Positions 24,792 to 33,781 of a DNA stretch of 64,000 nucleotides are shown here, in pieces. The stretch is from Lewinella sp. 4G2 (GTDB lineage Bacteria; Bacteroidota; Bacteroidia; Chitinophagales; Saprospiraceae): contig NZ_LVWJ02000014.1 in NCBI RefSeq assembly GCF_001625015.1, positions 2,232,001 to 2,296,000 on the forward strand. Reading direction: 5' to 3'. A model generated the notes under the pieces. It was not told the origin of the DNA, made no database searches, and saw only the letters and a list, made by a program, of their open reading frames with translations. Within the stretch, counting starts at the first letter, position 1. Each line of letters starts with the position of its first letter. The translations under genes were made by a program, and so were the position numbers.

Positions 24792-26927
24792 ATGGTTGTC
24801 TACCCCAATCCTCAACCTCACGCTGACAATTTTGCTTTCAGGGGATTGGGTAAGGAAGAGTGGCTCTGTCAAATTATCAGTCAGGCGGTCGCAGACGGTA
24901 AACAGGTAGGCATTAACCACTTTGATGCCACGGCCAGGGATCGCGCCTTCTACCGCATTGGTGAACTGAGGCAAATGCAGGATAGGCCATCCAGCGTCGT
25001 TGTTAGGAGGACCGTTTTCGGGCAGTATACCTTTAGTGAAACGGTAGGCATTTGGCTGCAGAGTGGCCGCAACTCCGCCGCCCTTTTACTCAGTCCTTTT
25101 CTGGATACTGAAGGCTTTACCTTTGACGCCGCCGAGTACCTCGACCTCAAAGACCGCCTCCAACTAGCCGCCCGGAAATACAGCGCTGCCTCGGATAGCG
25201 CTCAGGGGCTCGGTAACCTGAACACTGGCTTCTTTCGCCACCAATCCGCCGCCGAAGCTGCCACCTTCATCCAACAACAGGTTGCCGCCTTTATTGCCAG
25301 CGGCGAGGCACTACAACAGGATTACCTAACGGCCATCAACCGACACGCTCGCGAAGGAAGTTTTGCGGCCCGGGAAGCTATCCGGCAGAACGCTGCTGAA
25401 CTGTCTGCCTTTTCTGCGCAACTAACCCAAGCTACCCAACTAGAGGGGAGAAAGCGGAAGCGTTTTCTCAACGATTGGCTCCAGCAGTTACAGGCTTATC
25501 AATCCGCCGCCAGTCGCTCTCCCTCCGCCGCACCAAAGGGAAAGGATATCCGTAGCTATCGCGTCCTGCTCGACCCGGAATGGCAAGCCCACAATGCCAC
25601 CATTGATCAGCTAGACCGCCATTTGAGGGAAACCGCCATTGCGCTAAGCCCGGAAACGGTTAGCCGTGATGTCGCGGTATCCGAAAACCTGCGCCACTTG
25701 GCCCAACGGCTGGAAGATTTTTTGCGTAGCCTCGACGAGGTGGGGCTCTACCAACTCCCCCTCAGCACTTCCAGCGCCGCCACGACGCCCCGGCAACTGG
25801 GCATCCTGGAGCGCGTCGTGGAACAATTACGGACGACCCGCACCCACCTGCCCAAGTTCCCAGCCTTCTACGAACGGCAAACCTTTTGGTACGCTCAACC
25901 AGCTCGTCTGCGGCGCATCTTAGCTCCCCTGCTCGAATTGCCCCAGGAGCAGTGGGAACCTGCCTTCACGGCCTGGTACTTCGAGCGGTGTCTCGACCGG
26001 GAGACGCAGCCCCAGGCCGGTCAATCGGAAGACCCAAAGGCCAACGCAATAATACCGGGAGAAGTCTTTGATCTAAATGAGCACCCCGAACGCCCAGCGG
26101 ACTTACGGGTCGACTTCACCGGCTCGGCCACACCAGCTCCCGATCAATATTGCGCTTTCCCACTTTCGGAGGTAACCGCCCCTCATGTATCCATTGCCGG
26201 TTCCCCCTCCGCCACCCTGTTTTTCGTTCAACCTTATTACCATCACCTCGCGCCGCAGTGGCAGACCGGTGCGGCTACTGAAACGGACGTTTTAGTCATT
26301 GCCATCGACGGTCGGGTAGCTACGCTATCGGGTGATCTAAACGTAAAGGGTAGTAGCCTTGAGATCACCCTTCCGAATAACTTCAGCCCCGACGAGCGCG
26401 ACTGGTTTTTGCGTAACTGGGAACAGCTTTTTACTGATCGAAATGGAATAACTTTATACCATGACTGGTCCGATGCCATGGTCACTTCCGCGTTACTGAG
26501 CGACGGGTTATCGGCAGACTTTCTGGCTGCTATCCTCATTCGCGCTGCCTCCGCCGCCATGGCTACCCCATTCGATTCCGCGGAAATGGCGGCCATTGGT
26601 AATGAACTTTGGCGTCGTCTTAGCATCCCGTTGCCCGATCCGCATCCCCTCACCGAGGCCATTGCCCGCTACCTGCGCCGCCGTGATTTTCCTGACTTCG
26701 TTGCGGCCCACGAACCCTGGCGCGATACTTTTTTGCCCCTTGTAATCACGAGCAAAACATCCGGAAGGAAGACGGTCTATCTGCCCGATGGCCAGTTACC
26801 AGGGGGCGCTGCCGCGGGTGCTAGGCGGGAGATGCTAGCAACGGTTGGCTACGAAATAGTGAATTTGGATGCTTACCAGATCTGGCGATCTCCCGACGCG
26901 GAATTGAAACGACTATTTGGGGTGTAA
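24792..26927 (+). CDS. Uncharacterised 711-residue protein
   Basis: I do not recognise this protein. It is soluble, lacks a signal peptide, and is rich in Ala, Gln and Arg in a helical, probably coiled-coil stretch over residues ~100-330. A beta-rich part follows (CAFPLSEVTAPHVSIAG, DVLVIAIDGRVATLSGDLNVKGSSLEITLPNNF). The last ~50 residues (GRKTVYLPDGQ, then REMLATVGYEIVNLDAYQIWRSPDAELKRLF) faintly resemble the tail of RAP or Vsr-like nuclease domains (R..L...GY.v..i...W), without a clear catalytic set. One copy of the interspersed motif lies inside (26804-26821). Promoter at 24687; no operon partner. Confidence 0.8.
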   Translation: MVVYPNPQPHADNFAFRGLGKEEWLCQIISQAVADGKQVGINHFDATARDRAFYRIGELRQMQDRPSSVVVRRTVFGQYTFSETVGIWLQSGRNSAALLLSPFLDTEGFTFDAAEYLDLKDRLQLAARKYSAASDSAQGLGNLNTGFFRHQSAAEAATFIQQQVAAFIASGEALQQDYLTAINRHAREGSFAAREAIRQNAAELSAFSAQLTQATQLEGRKRKRFLNDWLQQLQAYQSAASRSPSAAPKGKDIRSYRVLLDPEWQAHNATIDQLDRHLRETAIALSPETVSRDVAVSENLRHLAQRLEDFLRSLDEVGLYQLPLSTSSAATTPRQLGILERVVEQLRTTRTHLPKFPAFYERQTFWYAQPARLRRILAPLLELPQEQWEPAFTAWYFERCLDRETQPQAGQSEDPKANAIIPGEVFDLNEHPERPADLRVDFTGSATPAPDQYCAFPLSEVTAPHVSIAGSPSATLFFVQPYYHHLAPQWQTGAATETDVLVIAIDGRVATLSGDLNVKGSSLEITLPNNFSPDERDWFLRNWEQLFTDRNGITLYHDWSDAMVTSALLSDGLSADFLAAILIRAASAAMATPFDSAEMAAIGNELWRRLSIPLPDPHPLTEAIARYLRRRDFPDFVAAHEPWRDTFLPLVITSKTSGRKTVYLPDGQLPGGAAAGARREMLATVGYEIVNLDAYQIWRSPDAELKRLFGV
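26804..26821 (+). repeat. Interspersed motif copy
   Basis: Exact match inside the 711-residue orphan, coding PGGAAAGAR. Confidence 0.8.
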
Positions 26928-26944
26928 AGCATGAGCCAATCTGT

Positions 26945-29900
26945 CTATCTGCCCTCCCGCTCCTTTCGCTTACGGTCCCGCCTGAGTGAGGCGAAGAACT
27001 CCTTAAAGGTGTCGAATTCTCTACGCCAGGATATACCGGTACCGATCTCCAGGCGGCCCGCGCTCACAATGTCCGGCTCAATCCTTTCGTAGAACCGCAG
27101 ACGTAGCGTCCGGGCATCGTTGAGGATGTATTCTATGGCCAGATCGTTACCAATAAAGGTGTTAGAGGAATTGAGGCCACCCAGCTGGTTGTTATTAAAT
27201 ACGTTCAGGTCATTACTGATCCGCAAGCGGTTATTAAAATCCCGACTGACGGTGAAACCGAAAGCACTGCTCCGCCCGTCCGCACCGTCCGCAATGGAGG
27301 TGTTGCGATAAGAGTTGTACGCAAAGTCGAAGTCGAAGCCTGAGATAAAGGCGTCCTCCCCAAAGGCATTTTGCACGAGATTATTGATCAACAAGCTGAA
27401 GTAGTTGGAGAACCATTCACTCAGCGTGTTGATGGCCGCATCCGAAACTCCAAATGATAAATCCGACGGCAGAAACTGCCCCGCAACGATTAGGCCGAAA
27501 ACCTGGCGATTCAGTTCGTTCTGGTCCAGCAGTAATTGCTGGCGTTTGTTGTTCGCGTAATTCTGTAACTGAGAATCCAGGTTAGGGAAGGCCAGGTCAA
27601 AGTTGATGTCCGGCTTGGTCAATAGCCCTTTCAGCTTGAGGGTAAGATCGACGTCGGTAGCCCGGCTAGCGTTGGTCAACACGGTTTGGTCTGCGTTCGT
27701 CGTGAGGTATTCCTGAATGAAGTTGAGGATGGGCGTTCTCAGGTTTTCGTAGTCGGCCTCTAGGTCAAGGGTAGCTTCGAAGGGGTCTCCCGTCCAGGTC
27801 ACCTTCCCGCCCGGCCGAACGGAAAATTCCTTGTTGAGGAAACGCTGGAAGGTGAAGAGGTAACTTCCCTGCGTGATGTTGTAGTCCCCGTACATCTCCA
27901 GGTTCCCGTCACGCGGGATGTTGAGGGATAAGTTGCCATTTCCCTGCCCACGCAGGATGTCTCCCACCTCTTCATCGAAGATGATTTCGCCGACGGCCTG
28001 TTCGGTGACGGTCAAATCCATATTGAGGCTGACGCCAGTAGGCTCGGTGGCTTGGCGGACTGGTTCATCGATGTACACCCCGCGATTAACGAAGCGGATA
28101 TCGTCCATCGGCCCGGCGGTGCTACTGTAGTTTACGGGGATGCTCAGTCTGGAGTCCCTCCCCACGGTGGCATTTACGTAGATATCCGTCTGCCGGAAGT
28201 TTCCGGTGAATCTGATGAAGCCCTGCCCTAGGACCGTTCCAAAAAAGAGGGGATTATCGCCCGGGGCCAGTTCAAGGGCGAGGAATCGATTGGTCTCGAT
28301 CCGGGCGTTGAGGCCCAGGTTTTTTAGCCGATCGTGAGTGACCCCTCCACTAAGGGTAGCGACGTTACCGAAACGGTCCTTTAATTGGCCACCGGCGAGG
28401 TCGAAGAGGTTGTTATTGATCCGTACGCGGTTCCGGTCGAAAGTATAGCGGGTCTTCAGGTAGTCGATCGTCATTCCACCGTTGGAGGCTTCGATGTAGC
28501 CGCCTACGTCTAATTTGTTAGTGGGACCATTTACACCGAGCCGGGCGTCAAAAACGCCTTCAATATTGGAGACCGATCCTCCCACCCAGTACCGGGCCAA
28601 ACGCAGTGGGTAACCCGCAATGTCGACGTCCATATCCAAATAACCTTGCACCTGCGACAGCGCCGGATTATCTACCAGGTCAGCTAAATTGTACCGAGCA
28701 CTGGTGATGAGTTGCGCGGTATCCTGCGTGAGGGTCATGTAAGCATCGACCTGGCTTTTAGGGTTCTCGGCCCGCAAATCAGCGCGGAGGATGCCGTAAT
28801 CATCACCGTTCATCCGGAAGGTATCTGCGCGCAATTCTGCCTTAATACCCTGTTGCCGAAAGACGTCGGCTACGGATACGTTGACGTCGATGTCTCCACT
28901 GAAATCCAGCGGTTCGTAGCTCCAAAGGGAATCAATGAGGCCGAGATCCAAATTTTGGAATTCCAAATTGAGGCCTTTATCTCCGTACTTATTTAACTCG
29001 ATCTGGCGCCGACCGCTGCGCAAGGAGAAATTTTTGGTATCAATGTAGTCCGGGCCGAATACCAGGAAATTCCCCGGTCTTGTCGTCCAAACCTGTTGGA
29101 AGATCTCGATGTCGGACTGGCCAAAGCGCAACTCAAAATTCTGCTCGTCGGGCAGGCTCAACGTGCCGTCGAGGCTGATGCGGCTCAGTAGTTTATTGTC
29201 GGCGTCCGCACCGTAGGAAAGCCCGAACGTAAGCTGGTCATTATCGATCAAACTCTGCAGCTTGACGAGGTTGAGTAGGTGGCGGCCCTTCACGAAAGTG
29301 GAATCAAAGGCCACGTCCACCTCCGCTTCACCCTGATTGCCCGTCAAATTGACGAGGAACTGCCCAGTACGAATATCACCAAACTCGAAGGAGGGGCCGG
29401 ATAGGGCTACCTTAAGCTCATCCGAAAAGCCATCATAACGCCCTTCGATGTTGATGTCGCGCAAGGGGCCCAGGGTGGGGGCGATGAGCCGATTCAGCCC
29501 ACGGGAGTCACTGATGGCCAGGTTAAAACTAAACCGATTCGGCGCCGGCACCCGGCGTGGCGGGTTGATTTTGAGGCGTGAAGTCCAGTCCGGATAGTAC
29601 TCCGTGAGGTAGCGCGTGAAACTGGTAGTAACCTCCTCAATGTCAAAACGGCCAATGATTTGCCCATTCAGAAGGTCGCTTTTGATGTCGATGACTTTAG
29701 CCCCATCGGAGTTGAAGCTCGAAGCGGCGGAAAATCGGTCGATAGGAATGTCGAGCGTGTCCAACAGGATATTGAAGCTGTCAAGAAGTACGGTTCCTTC
29801 CATTTCGCTGAAGTCCGTCCCCAGTAGATTGAGGTCGATATTACCCGCCAGCGTGATCGGCTTGTTGCCGAGGTTCAGCGCCAACAGATCCAGCTGTTTG

Positions 29901-31789
29901 ATGGATGCGTCGAAGTCAAAAATGGGAATGGTATCACGAAAGTCAATCCGCCCCAGGAAGTTGAGGTCAATATTATCGTCCGATATGTCGAGGCTCCCGT
30001 TGAAGAAGCGCTCTTCCAACCGGCCGTCGATGAGGGCATTTTCGTAGCGGTAGCCCCGGAACGTAAAATTGGCTACCCGCGCCGCAAGATCCGCGCTGGC
30101 CGCCGTCGGTTCCAGCCCCACGCCGTTGTTGACCGATCCGGTAAAGGTGACCTTGCCGAACTCCTCATTACCCGTCCAGGCACCAAGGTCAAATTCGTTG
30201 AGGGCCAGGGCACCACTGTAGGTGGCGGGCCGGTTGTCGTCCAGCACGAGGGCCATGTTAAAGTCGGCCGCCCCGATCTCGGAAGTCAGTTGGCCCGTGG
30301 CTACGAAGTCGGTGAAGAAGCCATCGAAACGGCCGGAGAGCCGCAGGTTGCCCAGTTGGTCTACGTTGGGGGGAAGGTCCAGCGTCGGGATCAACCTGCG
30401 GATGGTAGATACATTGGTCGTCAGCCGGCGCAGATCGAGGTTGAGGGATTCCGAACCGGGCCGGGCCAGGTTACGGGAACCAAAGCTGCCGACGAAGCGG
30501 GTATTACGGTCCAGCGTGAGGTCCACGTCCCGTCCCCTTAGGTTATTGACTTTGCCACTGAAGTCTCCCGCAATGGAGATCTGGCTACCACGGTTATCCC
30601 GGAAGAAGGGGTTGAACCGCAACTTGCGGGCAAAGTAAAGCACGTCCCGCACGGCCACCCGGCTCTGCTTCACCTTGACGGTCATGCGTACCTCATCGTT
30701 GAATTCGATCCAGTCATCCCAACTACTAAATCGGAACCGGAGTGAATCGGATAGCCGACTCTGGGCCGTCACCAGGTCGAGGTCGTACAACTGAAGTTCG
30801 GTAGGGGTGATCTTGAGATCCTGCACACTCAGGCGGTCCAGCACGAAGCCGGACTTTTCTTCGAGGGAAAGGTGCTTGAGTGCGCCCAAAAAATTACCGT
30901 CCTGGAAGTCCACGTCGATCAACTCCAGATCGATATTGGACATTCCGAGACGGGCAAAGTCAACGGCGGAGATGTCCGATTTGGCGATCGGCTCCTTGCG
31001 GTAATTATTGAGCGTGTAGGCGCCGTCGATCACCTCTACGCTGTTAACGAGGATGCGCAGGGCATTGGAATCCGCCGCCTGCACCATACTGTCAAGTTTG
31101 ATCAGGGCTTCCGGAAGTGGATTGGGAGGGATGGACGTCTGGGTAAAGCGGGGCTCCCGCAGTTCCATGTCCGAGATCCGCAGCTCCTTATTGGGTAAGT
31201 CCAACGCATCAAACCGGATGACGCCAGACGTGAGGGAGGCATCAAAACGCTGTCCCTTCACACTGTCGTTCTGGACGAAGTTAATGTTGAACAGATCCAG
31301 GTGGTCAAGCCTGATGTTGAGTGGGTTACTTTCCTTGTTGGGGTTGGCCGGAAAGAGTTTGTTGATCGCCGTGGTGAGATTGGTCTCCGCATCACCGAGA
31401 TCTCGTCGGATCTGAAACCGCGTGTCGCGGATGGTGATCTTTTCAATGGCCAGGCCCGAGAGAAAGTCGAAATCGGCTTCCAGGCTGCCACCGTAGAGGA
31501 GCGTATCTCCGTATTTATCCTCAACGAAGAGGTCCTCAATCGTCAGTTGGTCCAACCAGGAAAGACGCACCTTGCCAACCGTGACGTTCGTCTCCAGTGT
31601 TTTACTAACGCGGTGGGTAACGAAGTCCGCCAGCGCGTGCTGCACGGCCGGTAATTGGAACAACAGAAATAGAAGAATGACCGCTAGCACGAACCACACG
31701 ACTACCTTCCGCACCACCGACCAGCCCCTCCGCTTCTGGCGGGGAGCCTCCGAGGGGGGCGTAGTTGTGGGAGTGGGGTCTTCCTTCAT
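26945..31789 (-). CDS. tamB: Translocation and assembly module protein TamB
   Basis: A 1614-residue AsmA-like protein. A cytosolic Pro/Arg-rich tail is followed by one membrane helix (VVVWFVLAVILLFLLFQL, about residues 28-45). A very long periplasmic beta-rich region comes next, and the C-terminal TamB/DUF490 domain (about 1150-1600) contains DILRGQGNGNLSLNIPRDGNLEMYGDY and KLKGLLTKPDINFDLAFPN. TamB-type proteins bridge the envelope and take part in outer-membrane protein insertion or phospholipid transport. No tamA homologue is adjacent. It ends 17 bp from the convergent orphan gene. Confidence 0.93.
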   Translation of the reverse strand: MKEDPTPTTTPPSEAPRQKRRGWSVVRKVVVWFVLAVILLFLLFQLPAVQHALADFVTHRVSKTLETNVTVGKVRLSWLDQLTIEDLFVEDKYGDTLLYGGSLEADFDFLSGLAIEKITIRDTRFQIRRDLGDAETNLTTAINKLFPANPNKESNPLNIRLDHLDLFNINFVQNDSVKGQRFDASLTSGVIRFDALDLPNKELRISDMELREPRFTQTSIPPNPLPEALIKLDSMVQAADSNALRILVNSVEVIDGAYTLNNYRKEPIAKSDISAVDFARLGMSNIDLELIDVDFQDGNFLGALKHLSLEEKSGFVLDRLSVQDLKITPTELQLYDLDLVTAQSRLSDSLRFRFSSWDDWIEFNDEVRMTVKVKQSRVAVRDVLYFARKLRFNPFFRDNRGSQISIAGDFSGKVNNLRGRDVDLTLDRNTRFVGSFGSRNLARPGSESLNLDLRRLTTNVSTIRRLIPTLDLPPNVDQLGNLRLSGRFDGFFTDFVATGQLTSEIGAADFNMALVLDDNRPATYSGALALNEFDLGAWTGNEEFGKVTFTGSVNNGVGLEPTAASADLAARVANFTFRGYRYENALIDGRLEERFFNGSLDISDDNIDLNFLGRIDFRDTIPIFDFDASIKQLDLLALNLGNKPITLAGNIDLNLLGTDFSEMEGTVLLDSFNILLDTLDIPIDRFSAASSFNSDGAKVIDIKSDLLNGQIIGRFDIEEVTTSFTRYLTEYYPDWTSRLKINPPRRVPAPNRFSFNLAISDSRGLNRLIAPTLGPLRDINIEGRYDGFSDELKVALSGPSFEFGDIRTGQFLVNLTGNQGEAEVDVAFDSTFVKGRHLLNLVKLQSLIDNDQLTFGLSYGADADNKLLSRISLDGTLSLPDEQNFELRFGQSDIEIFQQVWTTRPGNFLVFGPDYIDTKNFSLRSGRRQIELNKYGDKGLNLEFQNLDLGLIDSLWSYEPLDFSGDIDVNVSVADVFRQQGIKAELRADTFRMNGDDYGILRADLRAENPKSQVDAYMTLTQDTAQLITSARYNLADLVDNPALSQVQGYLDMDVDIAGYPLRLARYWVGGSVSNIEGVFDARLGVNGPTNKLDVGGYIEASNGGMTIDYLKTRYTFDRNRVRINNNLFDLAGGQLKDRFGNVATLSGGVTHDRLKNLGLNARIETNRFLALELAPGDNPLFFGTVLGQGFIRFTGNFRQTDIYVNATVGRDSRLSIPVNYSSTAGPMDDIRFVNRGVYIDEPVRQATEPTGVSLNMDLTVTEQAVGEIIFDEEVGDILRGQGNGNLSLNIPRDGNLEMYGDYNITQGSYLFTFQRFLNKEFSVRPGGKVTWTGDPFEATLDLEADYENLRTPILNFIQEYLTTNADQTVLTNASRATDVDLTLKLKGLLTKPDINFDLAFPNLDSQLQNYANNKRQQLLLDQNELNRQVFGLIVAGQFLPSDLSFGVSDAAINTLSEWFSNYFSLLINNLVQNAFGEDAFISGFDFDFAYNSYRNTSIADGADGRSSAFGFTVSRDFNNRLRISNDLNVFNNNQLGGLNSSNTFIGNDLAIEYILNDARTLRLRFYERIEPDIVSAGRLEIGTGISWRREFDTFKEFFASLRRDRKRKEREGR
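28648..28664 (-). repeat. Interspersed motif copy
   Basis: Minus strand reads GGCGCTGTCGCAGGTGC followed by AAGG; the leading G of the 18-mer is missing. Inside tamB, coding ALSQVQG. Confidence 0.7.
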
Positions 31790-32072
31790 TATTCAGTCTG
31801 CGAAAATAGGGCGCGTACCACCAGCTACGGGGCTCACCAAAGAATAAGGCATACGTTTGGTGAAATAGGACACCTACTTGCAACGGAATAACGGGACGGG
31901 TACCGCAAATGATCTAAGGCGGCGCTGCTCTTAACTGACTTTAATGTCCAGCATCAGAGCAACCCCCAATCTGCCTGCTTGACCTGCTGAAGTGTCTCTG
32001 GATCTATTACCCATGTCCGCAGTGTGAGAACCACTTTGGCCACCCGACGTTAGGCGGGTAAACTATCCAACC

Positions 32073-32243
32073 ATGTTTAATTTCTTCAAGAAGAACCCTA
32101 CTAAAGACCTCGAAAAGCGCCACAAAGTGCTGATGCAAGAAGCCATGTCCCTCCAGCGCAACGGGGACCTGAAAGGCTACGCCGCCAAACTTGATGAAGC
32201 GGAGAAGGTCATGGACAAGATCGTAGAGCTCAGCAATAAGTAG
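32073..32243 (+). CDS. Small Lacal_2735/DUF6435-like protein
   Basis: A 56-residue basic protein ([20 protein letters not shown] to IVELSNK) that looks like the small family known as Lacal_2735 or DUF6435 in Bacteroidota and marine proteobacteria: an MF.FFKK start and an amphipathic helix with [12 protein letters not shown]. Function unknown. Two bases separate its stop from the next small gene, so they are cotranscribed. TTTGG at 32032 and TAAACTAT at 32060 may form the promoter. Confidence 0.75.
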   Translation: MFNFFKKNPTKDLEKRHKVLMQEAMSLQRNGDLKGYAAKLDEAEKVMDKIVELSNK

Positions 32244-32245
32244 AC

Positions 32246-32386
32246 GTGGCGCATAAGAAACCCAACCTGCCAGAGAAGATCTGCCCGGTCTGCGGCCGCC
32301 CCTTCGCCTGGCGCAAGAAGTGGGAAAAGGTCTGGGAAGACGTCAAGTATTGCAGCGAGAAGTGTCGCCGCAACAAGGGGAAGTAA
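32246..32386 (+). CDS. DUF2256 zinc-ribbon-like small protein
   Basis: A 46-residue protein beginning [20 protein letters not shown]. The four cysteines at positions 13, 16, 36 and 40 (CPVC and CSEKC) with [15 protein letters not shown] between them fit DUF2256 and are arranged to hold one metal ion. It starts at GTG two bases after the preceding stop. In other genomes DUF2256 genes often sit near cryptochrome/photolyase genes; none is seen here. Function unknown. Confidence 0.82.
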   Translation: MAHKKPNLPEKICPVCGRPFAWRKKWEKVWEDVKYCSEKCRRNKGK

Positions 32387-32428
32387 GTACGGCGCTTGCT
32401 AAGCTGAAGGACGCTTCGGTAGTATCAA

Positions 32429-33172
32429 CTACAGGAAAAAAGCGCGCACTACGGAGACATCATCCGTAGCCAGTAGACCAAATTTCTCCTCGATGTAGAT
32501 GATTTTTCGGCGGAACATCTGTTCCACGGGGCCGTCGTTGCGCTGCGTCAACAGGAAAGTGATGATCTCGTCTTCCGTGACCGGTTTATACGGGTCGTGG
32601 CTAAAGGGTTCAAACGTCAAAATTCCGAGGGAAGCAATGGCCAGGTCGAGGCAATTCTCGCAGCTGATGCGTTTGTCGTGGCCCGCCCACCAGCTAGTAA
32701 ATTCTTCCGTGTTCAGGTGGTTTCCCAGGTAGTCCGGCGTTGCGTACTGGCTCATCTCGATGGTCTCGCCGTCACAGGATACCATCCCGGAACCGATCAC
32801 CACGAGTTCGGCCCTGCGCTCCGTTTCGTCGAGCACACCAACCGTCGCGGTGAGTTGGAGCGCTTCCTGACTGAGGTTCAGTAAGCTACGGAGGGTGTTC
32901 AATTCCTCCAACAGCATAGCCATTGTTTCCCGTAGCAATTCACCCGTAGTAGGAGAACTTTTTTCGGCAAAATTCTTGAGGGCAAATTCTCCGGCAATCT
33001 TCTCGAGCAGGGTGGCAATGAGTGCTGCGGTAAAGTATCCTTTATCGCCCGCGTCCGTACCGTTCACGATGGCGATCAAGTGGTGGCGGTCGCTAAGTTC
33101 GGCTACTGCAACGGAGTCATCATTATGGTTTGCGTGGTGGGTGCCAATCTGGTTGTGGGTGAGAATTCTCAT
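32429..33172 (-). CDS. PP2C-like phosphatase-fold protein, degenerate
   Basis: A 247-residue protein that follows the PP2C layout. NDDSVAVAELSDRHHLIAIVNGTDAGDKGYFTAALIATLLEKI stands for the first metal-binding block, TATVGVLDETERRAELVVIGSGMV for the core strands, and a closing TDDVSVVRAFF resembles the final DD motif. The usual VaDGmGG Asp-Gly pair is replaced by VNGTDAG, so catalysis is doubtful. A pair CENC sits in the middle. It is alone between a plus-strand pair and a divergent VOC gene. The fold call is by motif order only. Confidence 0.6.
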   Translation of the reverse strand: MRILTHNQIGTHHANHNDDSVAVAELSDRHHLIAIVNGTDAGDKGYFTAALIATLLEKIAGEFALKNFAEKSSPTTGELLRETMAMLLEELNTLRSLLNLSQEALQLTATVGVLDETERRAELVVIGSGMVSCDGETIEMSQYATPDYLGNHLNTEEFTSWWAGHDKRISCENCLDLAIASLGILTFEPFSHDPYKPVTEDEIITFLLTQRNDGPVEQMFRRKIIYIEEKFGLLATDDVSVVRAFFL

Positions 33173-33217
33173 TGGCAGTATAAGGGTATAACTAACGAAG
33201 ACGTTGCAGCAAAAAGC

Positions 33218-33225
33218 TACATTTG
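33218..33225 (+). promoter_or_regulatory. -7 promoter element of the VOC gene
   Basis: TACATTTG is an exact TAnnTTTG match, 32 bp before the ATG at 33258. It lies inside the longer TTG-started frame, which argues against that longer start. Confidence 0.6.
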
Positions 33226-33257
33226 TTGGGCAAAGTTACCATAAAATCATTCTCACC

Positions 33258-33686
33258 ATGATCCAGCCATTTCACCTCGCCGCACCCGTGGATGACCTCG
33301 AAGCCGCGCGCCACTTTTACGGAACCGTACTCGGCTGCCCGGAAGGCCGCACTGATACGGAATGGATCGATTTTGACCTTTTCGGCCACCAACTCGTCGC
33401 CCACCTCGCTCCGAAGAAGGAGGCCCCGGATCACCGCAACGAGGTAGATGGCAAACACGTCCCCGTTCCTCACTTCGGCGTCGTCCTTGAATGGGAACAG
33501 TTCGAATCCTTTGCCGATCGGCTACGCAGCCACGGCGTGAAATTTGAGATCGAGCCCTACGTCCGCTTCACGGGCCTGCCCGGTGAGCAGTACACGATGT
33601 TCTTTTACGACCCCGCCGGCAATGCGCTGGAGTTCAAGGCCTTCAAGGATATCTCTCGTCTCTTCGCCAAAAGTCTGAACGGTTAG
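33258..33686 (+). CDS. VOC/glyoxalase-family protein
   Basis: A 142-residue vicinal-oxygen-chelate protein. It begins MIQPFHLAAPVDDLEAARHF, with the family's H..apV.DL..A..FY pattern, then YGTVLGCPEGR. The second half has HFGVVLEWEQFESFADRL and ends QYTMFFYDPAGNALEFKAF, where the E-F-K strand carries the metal-ligand Glu. Such proteins include lyases, dioxygenases and resistance proteins; the substrate is not predictable. The start is set by the promoter at 33218. Confidence 0.88.
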   Translation: MIQPFHLAAPVDDLEAARHFYGTVLGCPEGRTDTEWIDFDLFGHQLVAHLAPKKEAPDHRNEVDGKHVPVPHFGVVLEWEQFESFADRLRSHGVKFEIEPYVRFTGLPGEQYTMFFYDPAGNALEFKAFKDISRLFAKSLNG

Positions 33687-33717
33687 GCTGGTCTTGCTCC
33701 GCCCACAATTAATTTCT

Positions 33718-33734
33718 GGCGCTGCCGCAGGTGC
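33718..33734 (+). repeat. Interspersed motif copy
   Basis: GGCGCTGCCGCAGGTGC, intergenic, 31 bp after the VOC stop codon. Confidence 0.8.
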
Positions 33735-33781
33735 CAGGTAAAGGGATTAAAGGGGACCGGTCAGTAACCGAAAAGAGCAGC

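Noticed and set aside
33204..33257. In-frame upstream extension of the VOC gene from a TTG
   Set aside because: A perfect -7 element lies inside it and the family starts at the ATG 33258.
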